Positions 24,001 through 32,761 of a DNA stretch of 35,281 bases are shown here, piece after piece. The notes beneath the pieces are model-generated. The model saw only the letters and a program-made list of their open reading frames with translations. It searched no databases and was not told where the DNA came from. The first letter of the stretch is position 1. The number at the start of each line of letters is the position of its first letter. The position numbers and the translations under genes are program-made. This DNA comes from Opitutus sp. GAS368 (lineage in GTDB: Bacteria; Verrucomicrobiota; Verrucomicrobiia; Opitutales; Opitutaceae), in the NCBI GenBank assembly GCA_945906965.1, contig CAMDRP010000020.1, positions 1 to 35,281 of the forward strand, in the 5' to 3' direction.

Positions 24001-24132
24001 GCCCGGTTGTGCGGCCATGGCCTTGCGGGCCGCCCAGGTCTGCACGCCGGAGTTAAACGCGAGCATGACGACCACGATCAGGGTCGTGACCAACACCCCG
24101 ACGCTAAGTAATAAAATTCGAACCGGTTTCAT
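21067..24132 (-). CDS. AsmA-like family protein
   Basis: About 1021 residues: one N-terminal membrane helix (about 5-28, RILLLSVGVLVTTLIVVVML) followed by a long periplasmic region of repeated beta-strand motifs, and a C-terminal AsmA-type segment (LNTVLKDFTLIAPELRLAGTG and LPLNITGTLGQP). Such proteins are bridge-like lipid-transfer or envelope-assembly factors between the membranes. The frame opens at a GTG at 24180, but MKPVRILLL (24132) places the helix at the N terminus. It lies 123 bases downstream of the TolC-like gene on the same strand and may be read through from the efflux operon. A direct repeat flanks its start. Family likely, cargo unknown. Confidence 0.8.
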   Translation of the reverse strand: MKPVRILLLSVGVLVTTLIVVVMLAFNSGVQTWAARKAMAAQPGLRGTLGSVSIGLDRVDLQALRIEQNGAVFAMPALSIEMPLIAAGFSNKISITKWVARGWTLDLTKATLPPVAARSFPAILPGAGAPSFSILSRAIAADPATALPAAVQLFEGVFAQLQLPVDLALEGLDLEGEILLPSAPGDGPTSRARLTFVGGGLASGRDARFTLDLTVAFAGERLPVSQVAINAILTAAMDTPRTFARVAIEPTAIATGVQFPAGVKLSAMVQAARTSSGESYRVTLANPAQKLIGLNAELHVANRLLEGTWALDLRSNDLAPFALGRALPTFSASGDGKFLTDTAFAKIQASGRLAGTADQLTALKPELAAVGAIRLSAEFDLAQRGGATRIERLQAEIQGERPVVSVRSLQPFELNVRTGELNVADPIRELFALTLHGLPLAWAQPFLPDIQLTGGDLRGEFAATANNGGLSLRPRAPLSIEGLNLAQNGRPLVQALDVSLNLGIDYAPAGWQANVSAFTLRSADVELLKITAKAGQLSGRDQPLKTTGIWSANIAALLVQPMVAGTLSLTRGTASGDFVASVAGKTEVELNLALVGLTADPRLTVETLPDITARVRTDISADGKITLNAPLLFKRADRKSDLTIAGTLGSTSNGLSIDARVNSGELHLEDLQVLVAPFAGGATPTAPSVSGPKSSSLRDEKPVWVGVSGSLALALKKVVFADKIELADVGGTLRVEAGALKFEGLRAGLGAESDVKLNGGITFLERAAEPYTLAARLDVTNFDPAPVLRSLNPDQLPTLEGKFTIGSELAAQGRTIPELGARAHGDFTLSSKGGVFRALSADVAAKMESTSKTASAVAFLGNVASAVSGRKEYGEAANKAEAVASISKMISVIHYDQLNVVVSRDAKLNTVLKDFTLIAPELRLAGTGKITAKAKTELLAQPLAMQFQLGARGHTSDLLKALGALDATKKDDLGYFASSLPLNITGTLGQPNTSELQSVLMKLAFEKSSAGDLLNKFLGGK

Positions 24133-24135
24133 ACG

Positions 24136-24166
24136 CGAAGAAGAGGACACAATGTCCGAAGAAGAG
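24136..24166. repeat. 10-bp direct repeat flanking a small palindrome
   Basis: cgaagaagag occurs at 24136-24145 and again at 24157-24166, exactly 21 bp apart, about two helical turns. The 11 bases between are a small inverted repeat, gaca-caa-tgtc. The element sits just upstream of the AsmA-like start. It could be a tandem regulator site or chance. Confidence 0.35.
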
Positions 24167-24255
24167 TTGCAAATAACCACCCGCCTTCAACGCCCGCCTC
24201 GGATTATTGCCAGCCCCTAGGAGCCGAAAACCAGCGAGCGCTCGGGCCGAGCTAC

Positions 24256-25575
24256 TTAGTTAACTACGACCGCGTCGGGTTGGCCGATCGCTTTACGTAA
24301 GCGGGCGACCGCGATGTTGTAGCTGTAGTAGGCTTGAATTTGATTAGTGCGGGCCGTCGTGAGATCGACTTGGGATTGGAGCACATCGAGTTGAGTGGCC
24401 GTGCCAGCGCTGTAACGGGCATTAGCAAGGCGCAGGCTTTCTTCGGCTTGAGCCACTACTTTTTGCGACGCATCGGCTAGTTCGGTGGCCTCTTGCAAGG
24501 AGGAGAGCGCACGGCGTACTTCGACGTCGATGAGCAGGCTCGTTTCACCCAGATTCAGGCGGGCTTGTTCAAGGGCAGAGCGAGCTTGGGCAACACGACC
24601 GCTGGTGGCCGCACCGTCGAAGATGTTCCATTGCGATTGGAGGCCGACGAGCCAGCCATCGCGGGAATCACCAAATGAATCCGTTGCCCCTTTGCGTAAT
24701 TGCCAGCCACCGACGGCCGAGAGACTCGGCTGACGATTGGCCTTGGCGGAGGTGATGGACTCCGTGCGAGCGTCGGCGAGCTTGGCCAGACGAGCGAGCT
24801 CGGGCCGACCAGCTCGGGCCGCATCGAGCGCAGTCTGCAGCTCGTAGTTAACGGGAACAAATTCGAGCGTGCCTTCAAAGACGGGGAGTTTCCGTAAGCT
24901 TTCCTGTGCGATGGTCGCGAAACCGAGCACTTGGCGCAGGGCTTCGGCGGCGAGCCGGTAAGCGTTGCGGGCACTGATCAGTGGAACTTGAGCGTTGGCC
25001 AAGGCCACCTCGGCGCGGAGTTTTTCAAAGGCCGATACCGTGCCTGCATCGAAACGATCTGTCACGTTTTTCAACTGTTGGCGCAGCAGTTCGACGTTGG
25101 ATTCTTGAACCTTGATTTTTTCGCGAGCGAGCAGGATGTCGTAAAACTTGATACGCACATCAAGGAGCGCTTCGTTCACAATGCCTTTAAGCTCGAGCAA
25201 GGCCGCCTCGCGCGTGAGCTCGGTGCTTTTGATCGAAGCGCGCACGCCACCACCGGAGTAGAGCGTTTGCGAAGCCGTGAGGCTGAGAGACCAATAGCGA
25301 TCACTGGAGGGCAAGCTCTGGGAAATATCCTTTTCGTTGAGTTGATAGGCGCCGTTAGCCGAGACGTTGGGTATGGAGCGCGCCTTCACTTCTAAGATCA
25401 CGCCCTCCTGCTGTTTGATGCGTTCGCGGGCCTGACGAATGGCGAAATTATTATCGAGCGCGAAGCGCAAAGCCGTGGATAAATCGAGCGTGTCGGGCAC
25501 CTGCGTCGCTGGTGATTGTGCAAATGCGCAGGCGGCAGTGAGCAAAAGAAAGGAGCAGAAACGGTAGGTTTTCAT
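24256..25575 (-). CDS. TolC-family outer-membrane efflux protein
   Basis: A 439-residue outer-membrane channel component with a signal peptide (MKTYRFCSFLLLTAACAFAQ). It has the two-fold OEP repeat pattern of long amphipathic coiled helices: FALDNNFAIRQARERI near the start, and DVEVRRALSSLQEATELADASQ with RLANARYSAGTATQLDVLQSQVDLTTAR near the end. It completes the tripartite pump encoded immediately upstream; its start is 12 bases after the RND gene stop. No lipobox cysteine follows the signal peptide, so it is TolC-like rather than an OprM-type lipoprotein. Confidence 0.93.
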   Translation of the reverse strand: MKTYRFCSFLLLTAACAFAQSPATQVPDTLDLSTALRFALDNNFAIRQARERIKQQEGVILEVKARSIPNVSANGAYQLNEKDISQSLPSSDRYWSLSLTASQTLYSGGGVRASIKSTELTREAALLELKGIVNEALLDVRIKFYDILLAREKIKVQESNVELLRQQLKNVTDRFDAGTVSAFEKLRAEVALANAQVPLISARNAYRLAAEALRQVLGFATIAQESLRKLPVFEGTLEFVPVNYELQTALDAARAGRPELARLAKLADARTESITSAKANRQPSLSAVGGWQLRKGATDSFGDSRDGWLVGLQSQWNIFDGAATSGRVAQARSALEQARLNLGETSLLIDVEVRRALSSLQEATELADASQKVVAQAEESLRLANARYSAGTATQLDVLQSQVDLTTARTNQIQAYYSYNIAVARLRKAIGQPDAVVVN

Positions 25576-25587
25576 AACAAGATAAAA

Positions 25588-28500
25588 TTAATGGTTGAGC
25601 GCGGCCGAGGCGGTAGTCGCGGATGAAAGTTGGCGAACCTTAGCCTGATCGCGGGCGATGAGTATGTAAAAAGCGGGCACAACGTAGAGGGTGAAAATGG
25701 TGCCGACAGCCATGCCGATCACCAGCACCCAGCCAATGCTGTTACGCGCGGCGGCACCTGGACCCGTCACAAAGATCAACATGACATGACCAAAAACGGT
25801 GGCCGCCGAGGTCATTAAAACTGGACGGAGACGCGTCGCGGCCGCGCGCCGGATGGCATCACGTTTGGCGATGCCTTCCTCTTGGAGCGTATTGGCGAAC
25901 TCGACGATCAAGATGCCGTTTTTAGCGATCAAGCCGACCAACGTAATGAGCCCGATCTGCGAATAAATATTGAGCGAGGTTTTCCAAAGAAAAATCGGCA
26001 CGAGTGCGCCCACCAACGCCAGCGGTACAGAACCGAGCAAGATAATAAACGGATCGCGGAAGCTGTTAAATTGCGCCGCCAATACAAGAAAGATCAAGAT
26101 CACAGCGAGCACCGCCGCCCTCCAAAGAGCGTTACCCTCCATGCGCAATTGCCGGGACTGACCACCGTAATCGATGGAGTAGCCGGGCGGCAGAATTTCG
26201 GCGGCCTTGGCCTCGAGTTTCTTGAGCGCCAAATCGATGCTAGGGCCGACGCCCGTAATTTTCACGGAGTTGAGCTGCTGAAAGCGGTTGAGCGAGCGGG
26301 GCTGCACCGTCGAATTCAGCGTGGCAATGGAAGCCAAGGGAATCAATTGCCCACCCGGCCCGCGCACATGGTAATCGAGGAGTTGATCGGCGTTGAGGCG
26401 TTGACCGCGCTCGACCTGAGGAATGACGCGGTAGCTGCGGCCATCGTTGACGAAGCGGTTAACATAACCGCCCCCCAGCATCGAACCGAGATCGCGGGCC
26501 ACATCACTGAGATTAAGTCCCATCGAGGCGACTTTGTCTTTGTCGATTTGTACTTCGACCTGAGGTAAATCAAATTTCAAATCGCTGTCCGCGAAATAAA
26601 ACGTGGGCGCACCGCCGGCTGCATTGGCCTCGGTGTTGGCGTAAATCACCAGTTGGGTCGCGTAGTCCATCATCTCGCGATGATCAGCCGTCGAACGAAT
26701 CACCAACTCGATCGGAAACTGACCGCCCGAGGGCAAGGGTTCGGGCGTGGTCACGATGACATTGAGTCCAGCGACCGTCGCAGCAGGGGCTTGCAGAGCC
26801 TCCTGGATTTGAATGGAAGAACGCTTACGCTCAGACCAGGGCTTTAAAATCACACCTGAAAAACCAAAAGTCGCACCGGTAAGTTGAAAGGAGTTTTCGT
26901 ATTCGGGAATGCTTGTGAACATTTTCTGCACCTGCTCGGCAAACATCACGTTCTGATCGATCGTGGATGTGGGCGAAGGCTGAAGAATGCTAAACACCAC
27001 GCCTTGGTCCTCTTTGGGCGCGAGTTCGCGTTGGGCAAACATGAAGAATGGCACGAGTAACAACGTCAGTAAAACCGCTCCCGTGATCGTCACAGGGACC
27101 CAGCCAAGACTGGCGCCGATCATGCGTTCATAACGATCACGCACTCGGTCAAAAATACGGTTAATCCGGCCGCTCAGTCCGGCTTCTTCGTGGTCATGAT
27201 CCTTGAGTAAGTAAGCGCTCATCATCGGCGAGAGCGTAAGGGCCACAAAACCGGAGACGGCTACCGCGCCTGCGAGCGTCATCGCGAATTCGCGAAACAA
27301 CGCGCCCGTAAGTCCGCCTTGAAACGCGATCGGCGCATAAACGGCCGAGAGCGTAATCGTCATCGAGATCACCGGGCCCACGAGCTCGCGAGCACCGAGA
27401 ATGGCCGCGTCCACCGGCAATTTACCTTCACGGATATGGCGCTCGATATTTTCGACCACCACGATGGCGTCATCGACCACAATACCAACGGCGAGGACGA
27501 TCGCCAGGAGTGTCAGCAGGTTGATCGTGAAGCCAAAGGCCAGCATGAGCACCATCGCACCGACCAGCGAAAGCGGCATCGCTACTATCGGGATCAGCAC
27601 CGAACGTAACGAGCCCATGAAGAGGAAAATCACGAGCATCACGATCACAAGCGTCTCGATCAACGTGCGTAAAATTTCCGTAAGCGCATCGTCGATGTAT
27701 TTTGTGGCGTCGTAGGCGATTTTTACTTTTAGCCCGGCGGGTAAAGCGCGTTCGATTTCGGGCATGGTCGCGCGAACGCGCTTGATGACTTCGACCGTAC
27801 TTTCCGTGGGCAGCACCCAAATGCCCATAAACGTCGCCGTCTGTCCGCCGAAGCGTACTTCGGTGTTATAATCCTCGGCCCCGAGCACGACCTCAGCGAC
27901 GTCGGAGAGACGAATAATGGTGCCGTTGCGTTGGGCGACTACGAGTTTCTTAAACTCGTCCACACTTTTCAAATCCGTGTTGGCCACCAGGCTCACGCTC
28001 AGCATGGAGCCTTTCGTGGCCCCGACGGCCGCGAGGGCGTTGTTGGCCTGGAGCGCCAGACGCACCTCGGCGGGACTGATACCTCGAGCCGCGAGTTGAT
28101 CCGGCTTTAGCCAGATTCGCATCGCGAAGACGCGTCCACCGAGAACATCGGCGCGTTGCACCCCTTTCACGGAGGAAAGTCGTGGCTGCACCATGCGATT
28201 CAGGTAGTCGGTGATCTGATTTTGATCCAGGGAGTCGGAGTAAAAACTCAGATAGGCGGAAGCGAACTGGCTGTCCGATGTCTCAACGTTAATCGTAGGC
28301 GTCTCGGATTCGGGCGGCAGTTCATTGCGCACCTGATCGATCTTGGAGCTGATTTGAGCGAGGGCGGCGTTGGTGTCGTAGTTGAGCCGCAGGTACACCT
28401 TAATCGTGCTGATGCCGGCGCCACTGGTGGATTCGATGTAATCGATGCCGTCAGCACTGGAGATAACGCGCTCCAACTGCGTGGTAATATAGCCGCGCAC

Positions 28501-28683
28501 GGTATCGGCGCTGGCTCCGAAGTAGATCGTCGTTACGTTCACCACGGCACTATCACTGCGCGGATACTGACGCGTATTAAGTTTGGTGTAGGCCACCAAT
28601 CCGACCACCAAAATGACGATGTTCACCACCAGCGCGATGACGGGCTTGCGGATGAACAGGTCGGTAAAACTTTTATTTAACAT
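25588..28683 (-). CDS. RND multidrug efflux transporter (HAE1/AcrB-like)
   Basis: A 1031-residue inner-membrane proton-driven pump with two repeats of TM helices and large periplasmic loops. The N terminus (FTDLFIRKPVIALVVNIVIL) and TM4 with the paired proton-relay aspartates D404/D405 (VGIVVDDAIVVVENIERH) match AcrB D407/D408. The TM10 lysine is in VGLIAKNGILIVEF. Length matches the family (about 1030-1050). It lies in an operon in the order marR, fusion protein, pump, TolC, with gaps of 12-36 bases. Substrates cannot be predicted; drugs, bile-type amphiphiles or solvents are usual for HAE1 pumps. Confidence 0.95.
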   Translation of the reverse strand: MLNKSFTDLFIRKPVIALVVNIVILVVGLVAYTKLNTRQYPRSDSAVVNVTTIYFGASADTVRGYITTQLERVISSADGIDYIESTSGAGISTIKVYLRLNYDTNAALAQISSKIDQVRNELPPESETPTINVETSDSQFASAYLSFYSDSLDQNQITDYLNRMVQPRLSSVKGVQRADVLGGRVFAMRIWLKPDQLAARGISPAEVRLALQANNALAAVGATKGSMLSVSLVANTDLKSVDEFKKLVVAQRNGTIIRLSDVAEVVLGAEDYNTEVRFGGQTATFMGIWVLPTESTVEVIKRVRATMPEIERALPAGLKVKIAYDATKYIDDALTEILRTLIETLVIVMLVIFLFMGSLRSVLIPIVAMPLSLVGAMVLMLAFGFTINLLTLLAIVLAVGIVVDDAIVVVENIERHIREGKLPVDAAILGARELVGPVISMTITLSAVYAPIAFQGGLTGALFREFAMTLAGAVAVSGFVALTLSPMMSAYLLKDHDHEEAGLSGRINRIFDRVRDRYERMIGASLGWVPVTITGAVLLTLLLVPFFMFAQRELAPKEDQGVVFSILQPSPTSTIDQNVMFAEQVQKMFTSIPEYENSFQLTGATFGFSGVILKPWSERKRSSIQIQEALQAPAATVAGLNVIVTTPEPLPSGGQFPIELVIRSTADHREMMDYATQLVIYANTEANAAGGAPTFYFADSDLKFDLPQVEVQIDKDKVASMGLNLSDVARDLGSMLGGGYVNRFVNDGRSYRVIPQVERGQRLNADQLLDYHVRGPGGQLIPLASIATLNSTVQPRSLNRFQQLNSVKITGVGPSIDLALKKLEAKAAEILPPGYSIDYGGQSRQLRMEGNALWRAAVLAVILIFLVLAAQFNSFRDPFIILLGSVPLALVGALVPIFLWKTSLNIYSQIGLITLVGLIAKNGILIVEFANTLQEEGIAKRDAIRRAAATRLRPVLMTSAATVFGHVMLIFVTGPGAAARNSIGWVLVIGMAVGTIFTLYVVPAFYILIARDQAKVRQLSSATTASAALNH

Positions 28684-28712
28684 GGAGATAGCCCTCGGCG
28701 ACGTTGGCGCGA

Positions 28713-29831
28713 TCAGGTATTGTTGGGCTTAGGCGATGAACTGGAGGAAGGTTGGGCGGCATTATTGATCTGCACCGCCGCTCCATTACGTAGTTTGAAA
28801 ATACCGGCCGTGGCCACGAGCTCGCCGAGTTTCACGCCGTCGGTGATGGCGACAAGGTCACCCCGCGTGGCGCCGAGTCTCACGATCTGCTGACGCACGC
28901 CGAGGTAGTCTTTACCGGCGGCGTCTTTCATCTGCTCGACGATAAAAACGGAATTACCGTAAGGCGCATAGGCGATCGCGGTCGCGGGCAAAACCACTTG
29001 GGGCGCGCCCATAGGCAGCTCAATGGCAACTTGGGCAAACATACCAGCGCGTAATTTTTCCTGCGGATTAGCGATTAGCGCCTGCGCAGAAATGTTGCGC
29101 GTGCTGGCGTCGACTTCGGAATTAATCGCCGCGATGACTCCAGGAAACGGCGTCAGATAAGCATCGACGGTTAACGCCACGTTTTGACCGACGTTGAGCT
29201 CGGACAAGTGACGCTGCGGCACATTGAAATTCACATAAATAGGATCGAGTTTCTGCAACGGCACCAACGCTCGACCGCGCGCCACGAACTGGCCGACGTT
29301 CACCAGCCGAATACCTAGGCGACCGTCGAACGGCGCGCGAACTCGCTTGCGCTGGATCGTAGCGCGAAGAGCCGCGACATCGGCCGTGATCTGATCGAGT
29401 TGAGCGGTGGCCGCATCGAGTTCAGCTTTGCTGATGCTATTTTTTACCGAGAGCTCGGTGGCCCGTTCAAGTTGTAATTTAGCGAGAGTCGCGCGCGCTT
29501 CGCTGGAAGCGAGTTGGGCCACTTCGACACTAGTATCCAGTTCGAAGAGGATATCGCCGCTTTTCACGGTGGCGCCATTTTCGACGGCGATCTTGGAGAT
29601 CACCCCATCCGCATCGGCTGAAACGGTGAGTCCCTGCACGGGCGCAAGCGTACCGATAGCGTTCAACACGGGTTGCCACGCGACCGCTTTGGCCTCGTAC
29701 GTCGTGATCGCGCTGGGTGGCTGCGCGTGTGAAATCGAGGACATTTCCTTGATTTGAGCAACTTTGACCGCGCCAAGCGCGATGACGACGACGGCAAAAC
29801 CGGCGAATGCGAGGAGGAATTTCTTAAACAT
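28713..29831 (-). CDS. RND efflux membrane fusion protein (AcrA-like)
   Basis: A 372-residue periplasmic adaptor. An N-terminal helix (KFLLAFAGFAVVVIALGAV) anchors or exports it. A barrel-sandwich/lipoyl hybrid domain follows, split around an alpha-hairpin (VSADADGVISKIAVENGATVKSGD... and RVRAPFDGRLGIRLVNVGQFV). Next come a beta-barrel and a membrane-proximal domain ending in an Asn/Pro/Ser-rich tail. It links the RND pump to the TolC-like channel. The pump gene starts 29 bases downstream and marR ends 36 bases upstream. The ten bases directly before the ATG read ccctccttct in the mRNA sense, the same sense as the 16S anti-Shine-Dalgarno rather than its complement. Confidence 0.93.
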   Translation of the reverse strand: MFKKFLLAFAGFAVVVIALGAVKVAQIKEMSSISHAQPPSAITTYEAKAVAWQPVLNAIGTLAPVQGLTVSADADGVISKIAVENGATVKSGDILFELDTSVEVAQLASSEARATLAKLQLERATELSVKNSISKAELDAATAQLDQITADVAALRATIQRKRVRAPFDGRLGIRLVNVGQFVARGRALVPLQKLDPIYVNFNVPQRHLSELNVGQNVALTVDAYLTPFPGVIAAINSEVDASTRNISAQALIANPQEKLRAGMFAQVAIELPMGAPQVVLPATAIAYAPYGNSVFIVEQMKDAAGKDYLGVRQQIVRLGATRGDLVAITDGVKLGELVATAGIFKLRNGAAVQINNAAQPSSSSSPKPNNT

Positions 29832-29867
29832 AGAAGGAGGGTTAAAAATTTATTTTCGGAGTAAACT

Positions 29868-30452
29868 TCAGGATGACGCCGACAACACCGGTGCCGTTGC
29901 GGTCAACTCGCTGGCCGATTGCAAAATTTTAGTTAGCAACGACACGAGCGTTTTACGCTCCGCTTCTGAAAGCGGAGCCATCAAGCGCGCCATAATCCGA
30001 AAATGCGCGGGCAATAACGCGGCCACAAAAGCATCGGCCTTAGGCGTCAACCGCACCGACATCATGCGACGGTCATCCGGATCCGGCTCGCGCCGCACCA
30101 AACCGTCGCGTTCCAACGTGTCGATCAATCCGGTCATCGTCGCCCGCGTCACCCCCGCGGCATCAGCCAACTCCGCCGGCGTCCGCGGACCCGCCGGGCG
30201 GCACGGATTGTCGGTATCACCCGTGCTCGTGCGCCGCTGCGTGGAATTCCAAAGCAACATCAGCACGCCAAAACGACCTTGGGAAATGGTGTGCTCCGCC
30301 AGATTCCGCTCGGTCACGGAAAACACTTCATCCCCCGCGCGCAACAAGTGCAGATACGCCTCACACGCCGAAGGATCCAACTCCGGAAATACCTTCGCGC
30401 CTTCGAGTAAACACTCGTAGCGCGGGAGATCTTTGAGGAGGAGAAGGGGCAT
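29868..30452 (-). CDS. MarR-family transcriptional regulator of the efflux operon
   Basis: A 194-residue MarR/EmrR-type regulator. The winged helix spans about 55-140, with the recognition region TPAELADAAGVTRATMTGLI (91-110) and the wing REPDPDDRRMMSVRLT (121-136), whose DPDDRR is the family's DNA-contacting signature. The N terminus is about 35 residues longer than minimal MarR. As the first gene of the efflux operon it probably represses itself and the pump, releasing on binding a small aromatic ligand; this is the known family behaviour. A matching palindrome lies 35-52 bases upstream of its start. Confidence 0.92.
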   Translation of the reverse strand: MPLLLLKDLPRYECLLEGAKVFPELDPSACEAYLHLLRAGDEVFSVTERNLAEHTISQGRFGVLMLLWNSTQRRTSTGDTDNPCRPAGPRTPAELADAAGVTRATMTGLIDTLERDGLVRREPDPDDRRMMSVRLTPKADAFVAALLPAHFRIMARLMAPLSEAERKTLVSLLTKILQSASELTATAPVLSASS

Positions 30453-30486
30453 GGCTGAAGGTTTCAGGAACTAGTCAGGAAGCAGA

Positions 30487-30504
30487 TAGTTAGGCGGCTA
30501 ACTA
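30487..30504. promoter_or_regulatory. Candidate MarR operator
   Basis: Perfect inverted repeat tagttag-gcgg-ctaacta directly upstream of the marR gene. Arm length, spacing and TAGTTAG-type sequence fit MarR-family dimer sites. Auto-repression of the efflux operon is inferred from position. Confidence 0.6.
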
Positions 30505-30597
30505 AAAAAGCAAACGTTTCGCTACGAAAAAACTAAAACAACTGTACGGGGGACAACCGCCTTTGTATTTTGCGCGAGGTAGCGCGACCAAAAGCAG

Positions 30598-30629
30598 AAA
30601 AAAAGCCCGCCCTGTTAAAGGCGGGCTTT
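30598..30629 (-). terminator. Rho-independent terminator after transketolase
   Basis: Stem aaagcccgcc (30602-30611) and ggcgggcttt (30620-30629), followed in minus-strand sense by a T run (complement of the A run 30598-30604). It lies 24 bases past the transketolase stop and separates it from marR. Confidence 0.88.
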
Positions 30630-30652
30630 GAGAAAATCCAAAGTGGCTGAGC

Positions 30653-32641
30653 TTACAAACCCCGCGCGGCGGCGACCACTGCGGCCGTCGTGATGCCCAG
30701 TTCCGCGTAAACCTGCGGCGCGGGAGCACTAATGCCGAAGCGGTCGATGCCGACAACCTTGCCATCCAGTCCGACGTATTTGCGCCAGAGACCACTCACG
30801 CCGGCTTCGACCGCTACGCGGGCACGACACGACGGCGGCAAAATACTGTCGCGGTATTCCGCCGATTGGCGGTCAAAGCGTTCGCAGCACGGCATCGAAA
30901 CCACACGTGTACCGGCACCCAGTTCCTTGGCGGCGGCCAACGCGAGATGGAGCTCGCTGCCCGTGGACAACAGAAGGTGCGTGAGCGGAGCCGTTTCTTG
31001 AAGAGCGACGTAGCCGCCCTTCAAAACGCCGGCGCGCCGGATGTGCGGTGGAATGTCGTTCAACACGGGAACGGCTTGGCGAGAGAGCGCGATCAAGGTC
31101 GGCCCATCCATACGCTCGAGGGCGGCAGCATAAGCGCCGGCCGTTTCTTCGGGATCGCCTGGGCGAATGACGTCAAGATTAGGAATCAAGCGCAGCGAGG
31201 AAATCGTCTCGACCGGCTGGTGCGTCGGGCCGTCTTCGCCCACGCCGATGGAATCGTGCGTGTAGATATAAAGCACGGGCAACTTCGCCAGTGCCGCGAT
31301 GCGCATCGACGGACGCGAGTAATCGGCGAACACCAAAAAGGTCGCGATGCTGGGGCGGAAAATGCCGTCGTAAGCGACGCCGTTAGCGATCGCCGCCATG
31401 CCGTGTTCGCGAATACCGAAGCGAATATTGCGTCCGCCGCGGTTGGCGGGATCGAAGTCAGACGTGCCGTTGATGAGATTGAGCGTCGAGCCGTAGAGAT
31501 CGGCGCTACCACCGATCAGCAACGGGAGTTCGGTCGCGATTGGTTGGAGCACATCGCGGCCAGCCGCGCGCGTGCCGCCGAGTTTGACGTCGGGGGCGAA
31601 GAGCGGCGTTTTCTCAAGCAGATGTGCCGCGCTTGGAGCGACCGAGGCCGTATCGAGGAGTGCGGACTTCTCCGGATTAGCCGCACGCCAAGCTTTGAGG
31701 GTCTTGTGCCACTTGTTGGAAGTGCGGATAAGGCGAGCTTTGTGATTGGCGAAATAAGCGCGGACGTCGTCGCTAACGTAGAAATGATCAGCAGGCAAAC
31801 CGAGCGAGGCGCGGGCCGTGTCGGAGAATTTCGCCCCACCCTCGCCGTGGCCTTTGGCGGTGCCTTGGACCTCGGCGATACCTTTACCGATGATCGTCTT
31901 GGCGATGATGAGTTGAGGTTTTTCAGACTTGGATTTTTTGGCCTTGTTGTAGGCCTTCAGCACGACCGCGAGATCGTGGCCGTCGATAATTTGCACGTCC
32001 CAGCCGATCGCCTTAAAGCGCTGCGCGGTGTTTTCGCTCTGCGTCTTATTCGCCATCGCGTCGAGGGTGACGTCGTTGGAGTCATAGATGAGAATCAAGT
32101 TATCGAGCTTCTGATGGCCGGCGAAAGAAACCGCTTCCATCGCGACACCTTCCTGCATGCAGCCGTCGCCGGCGAGACATACGACGTGATAATCAAAAAT
32201 CGTGTGCTCCGCGGTGTTGAAACGCGCGGCCGCCATCTTGCCAGACAACGCCATACCGACGGCGTTACCGATGCCTTGGCCGAGCGGGCCCGTGGTGCAC
32301 TCGACACCCGGGGTCTCGTGGAATTCAGGATGTCCGGGCGTGGTGCTGTGCAGCGCGCGGAATTTTTTCACCTGCTCGATCGGCAGATCGTAGCCACTTA
32401 GATGGAGCCAACCGTAAAGAAACATCGAACCATGGCCGGCCGAGAGGATGAAACGGTCACGGTTGAGCCAACGCGGGCGGTCCGGATTGTGTACGAGCGC
32501 GTGGCCGTATAGAACGGCGCCGATCTCGGCCGCGCCCAATGGCAGACCGAGGTGACCCGACGAACAGGCGTGAATTGCGTCGATGGCGAGGCCTCGCGCT
32601 TGGTTGGCGGCTTTGGCAAGAAGGTGAGTTTGAAGCGTCAT
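30653..32641 (-). CDS. tkt: Transketolase
   Basis: A 662-residue thiamine-diphosphate enzyme that transfers two-carbon units between sugar phosphates in the non-oxidative pentose phosphate pathway. Features: [19 protein letters not shown] with H30; [11 protein letters not shown] (67-77, H70); TGPLGQG (117-123); the ThDP/Mg motif GDGCMQEG (158-165) closing with YDSND; IIGKG and GHGEGG; and the cofactor-activating Glu in [11 protein letters not shown] transketolase-type C-terminal domain is present ([16 protein letters not shown]). The length is normal. It is monocistronic, with terminators on both sides. Confidence 0.96.
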   Translation of the reverse strand: MTLQTHLLAKAANQARGLAIDAIHACSSGHLGLPLGAAEIGAVLYGHALVHNPDRPRWLNRDRFILSAGHGSMFLYGWLHLSGYDLPIEQVKKFRALHSTTPGHPEFHETPGVECTTGPLGQGIGNAVGMALSGKMAAARFNTAEHTIFDYHVVCLAGDGCMQEGVAMEAVSFAGHQKLDNLILIYDSNDVTLDAMANKTQSENTAQRFKAIGWDVQIIDGHDLAVVLKAYNKAKKSKSEKPQLIIAKTIIGKGIAEVQGTAKGHGEGGAKFSDTARASLGLPADHFYVSDDVRAYFANHKARLIRTSNKWHKTLKAWRAANPEKSALLDTASVAPSAAHLLEKTPLFAPDVKLGGTRAAGRDVLQPIATELPLLIGGSADLYGSTLNLINGTSDFDPANRGGRNIRFGIREHGMAAIANGVAYDGIFRPSIATFLVFADYSRPSMRIAALAKLPVLYIYTHDSIGVGEDGPTHQPVETISSLRLIPNLDVIRPGDPEETAGAYAAALERMDGPTLIALSRQAVPVLNDIPPHIRRAGVLKGGYVALQETAPLTHLLLSTGSELHLALAAAKELGAGTRVVSMPCCERFDRQSAEYRDSILPPSCRARVAVEAGVSGLWRKYVGLDGKVVGIDRFGISAPAPQVYAELGITTAAVVAAARGL

Positions 32642-32703
32642 GTTTAAACGAAGAATGATCTAACCTAGAGTCCCGCTTGGCGGGCAATTGATTTTCTGGG
32701 CAT

Positions 32704-32732
32704 AAAAAAGCGAGCCCCGCGAGGCTCGCTTT
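32704..32732 (-). terminator. Rho-independent terminator after rplS
   Basis: Stem aaagcgagcc (32707-32716) and ggctcgcttt (32723-32732), 6-base loop, with a T run in minus-strand sense (complement of 32704-32709). It ends the rpsP-trmD-rplS unit. Confidence 0.88.
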
Positions 32733-32761
32733 GATCAAAAAACATCGTCCTGAGGAACGAT

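Noticed and set aside
30866-32401. 511-codon frame opposite transketolase
   Set aside because: The sequence is low-complexity, Arg/Gly/Val-rich and without motifs, while transketolase on the other strand has all its family signatures. It is a shadow of GC-rich codon usage.
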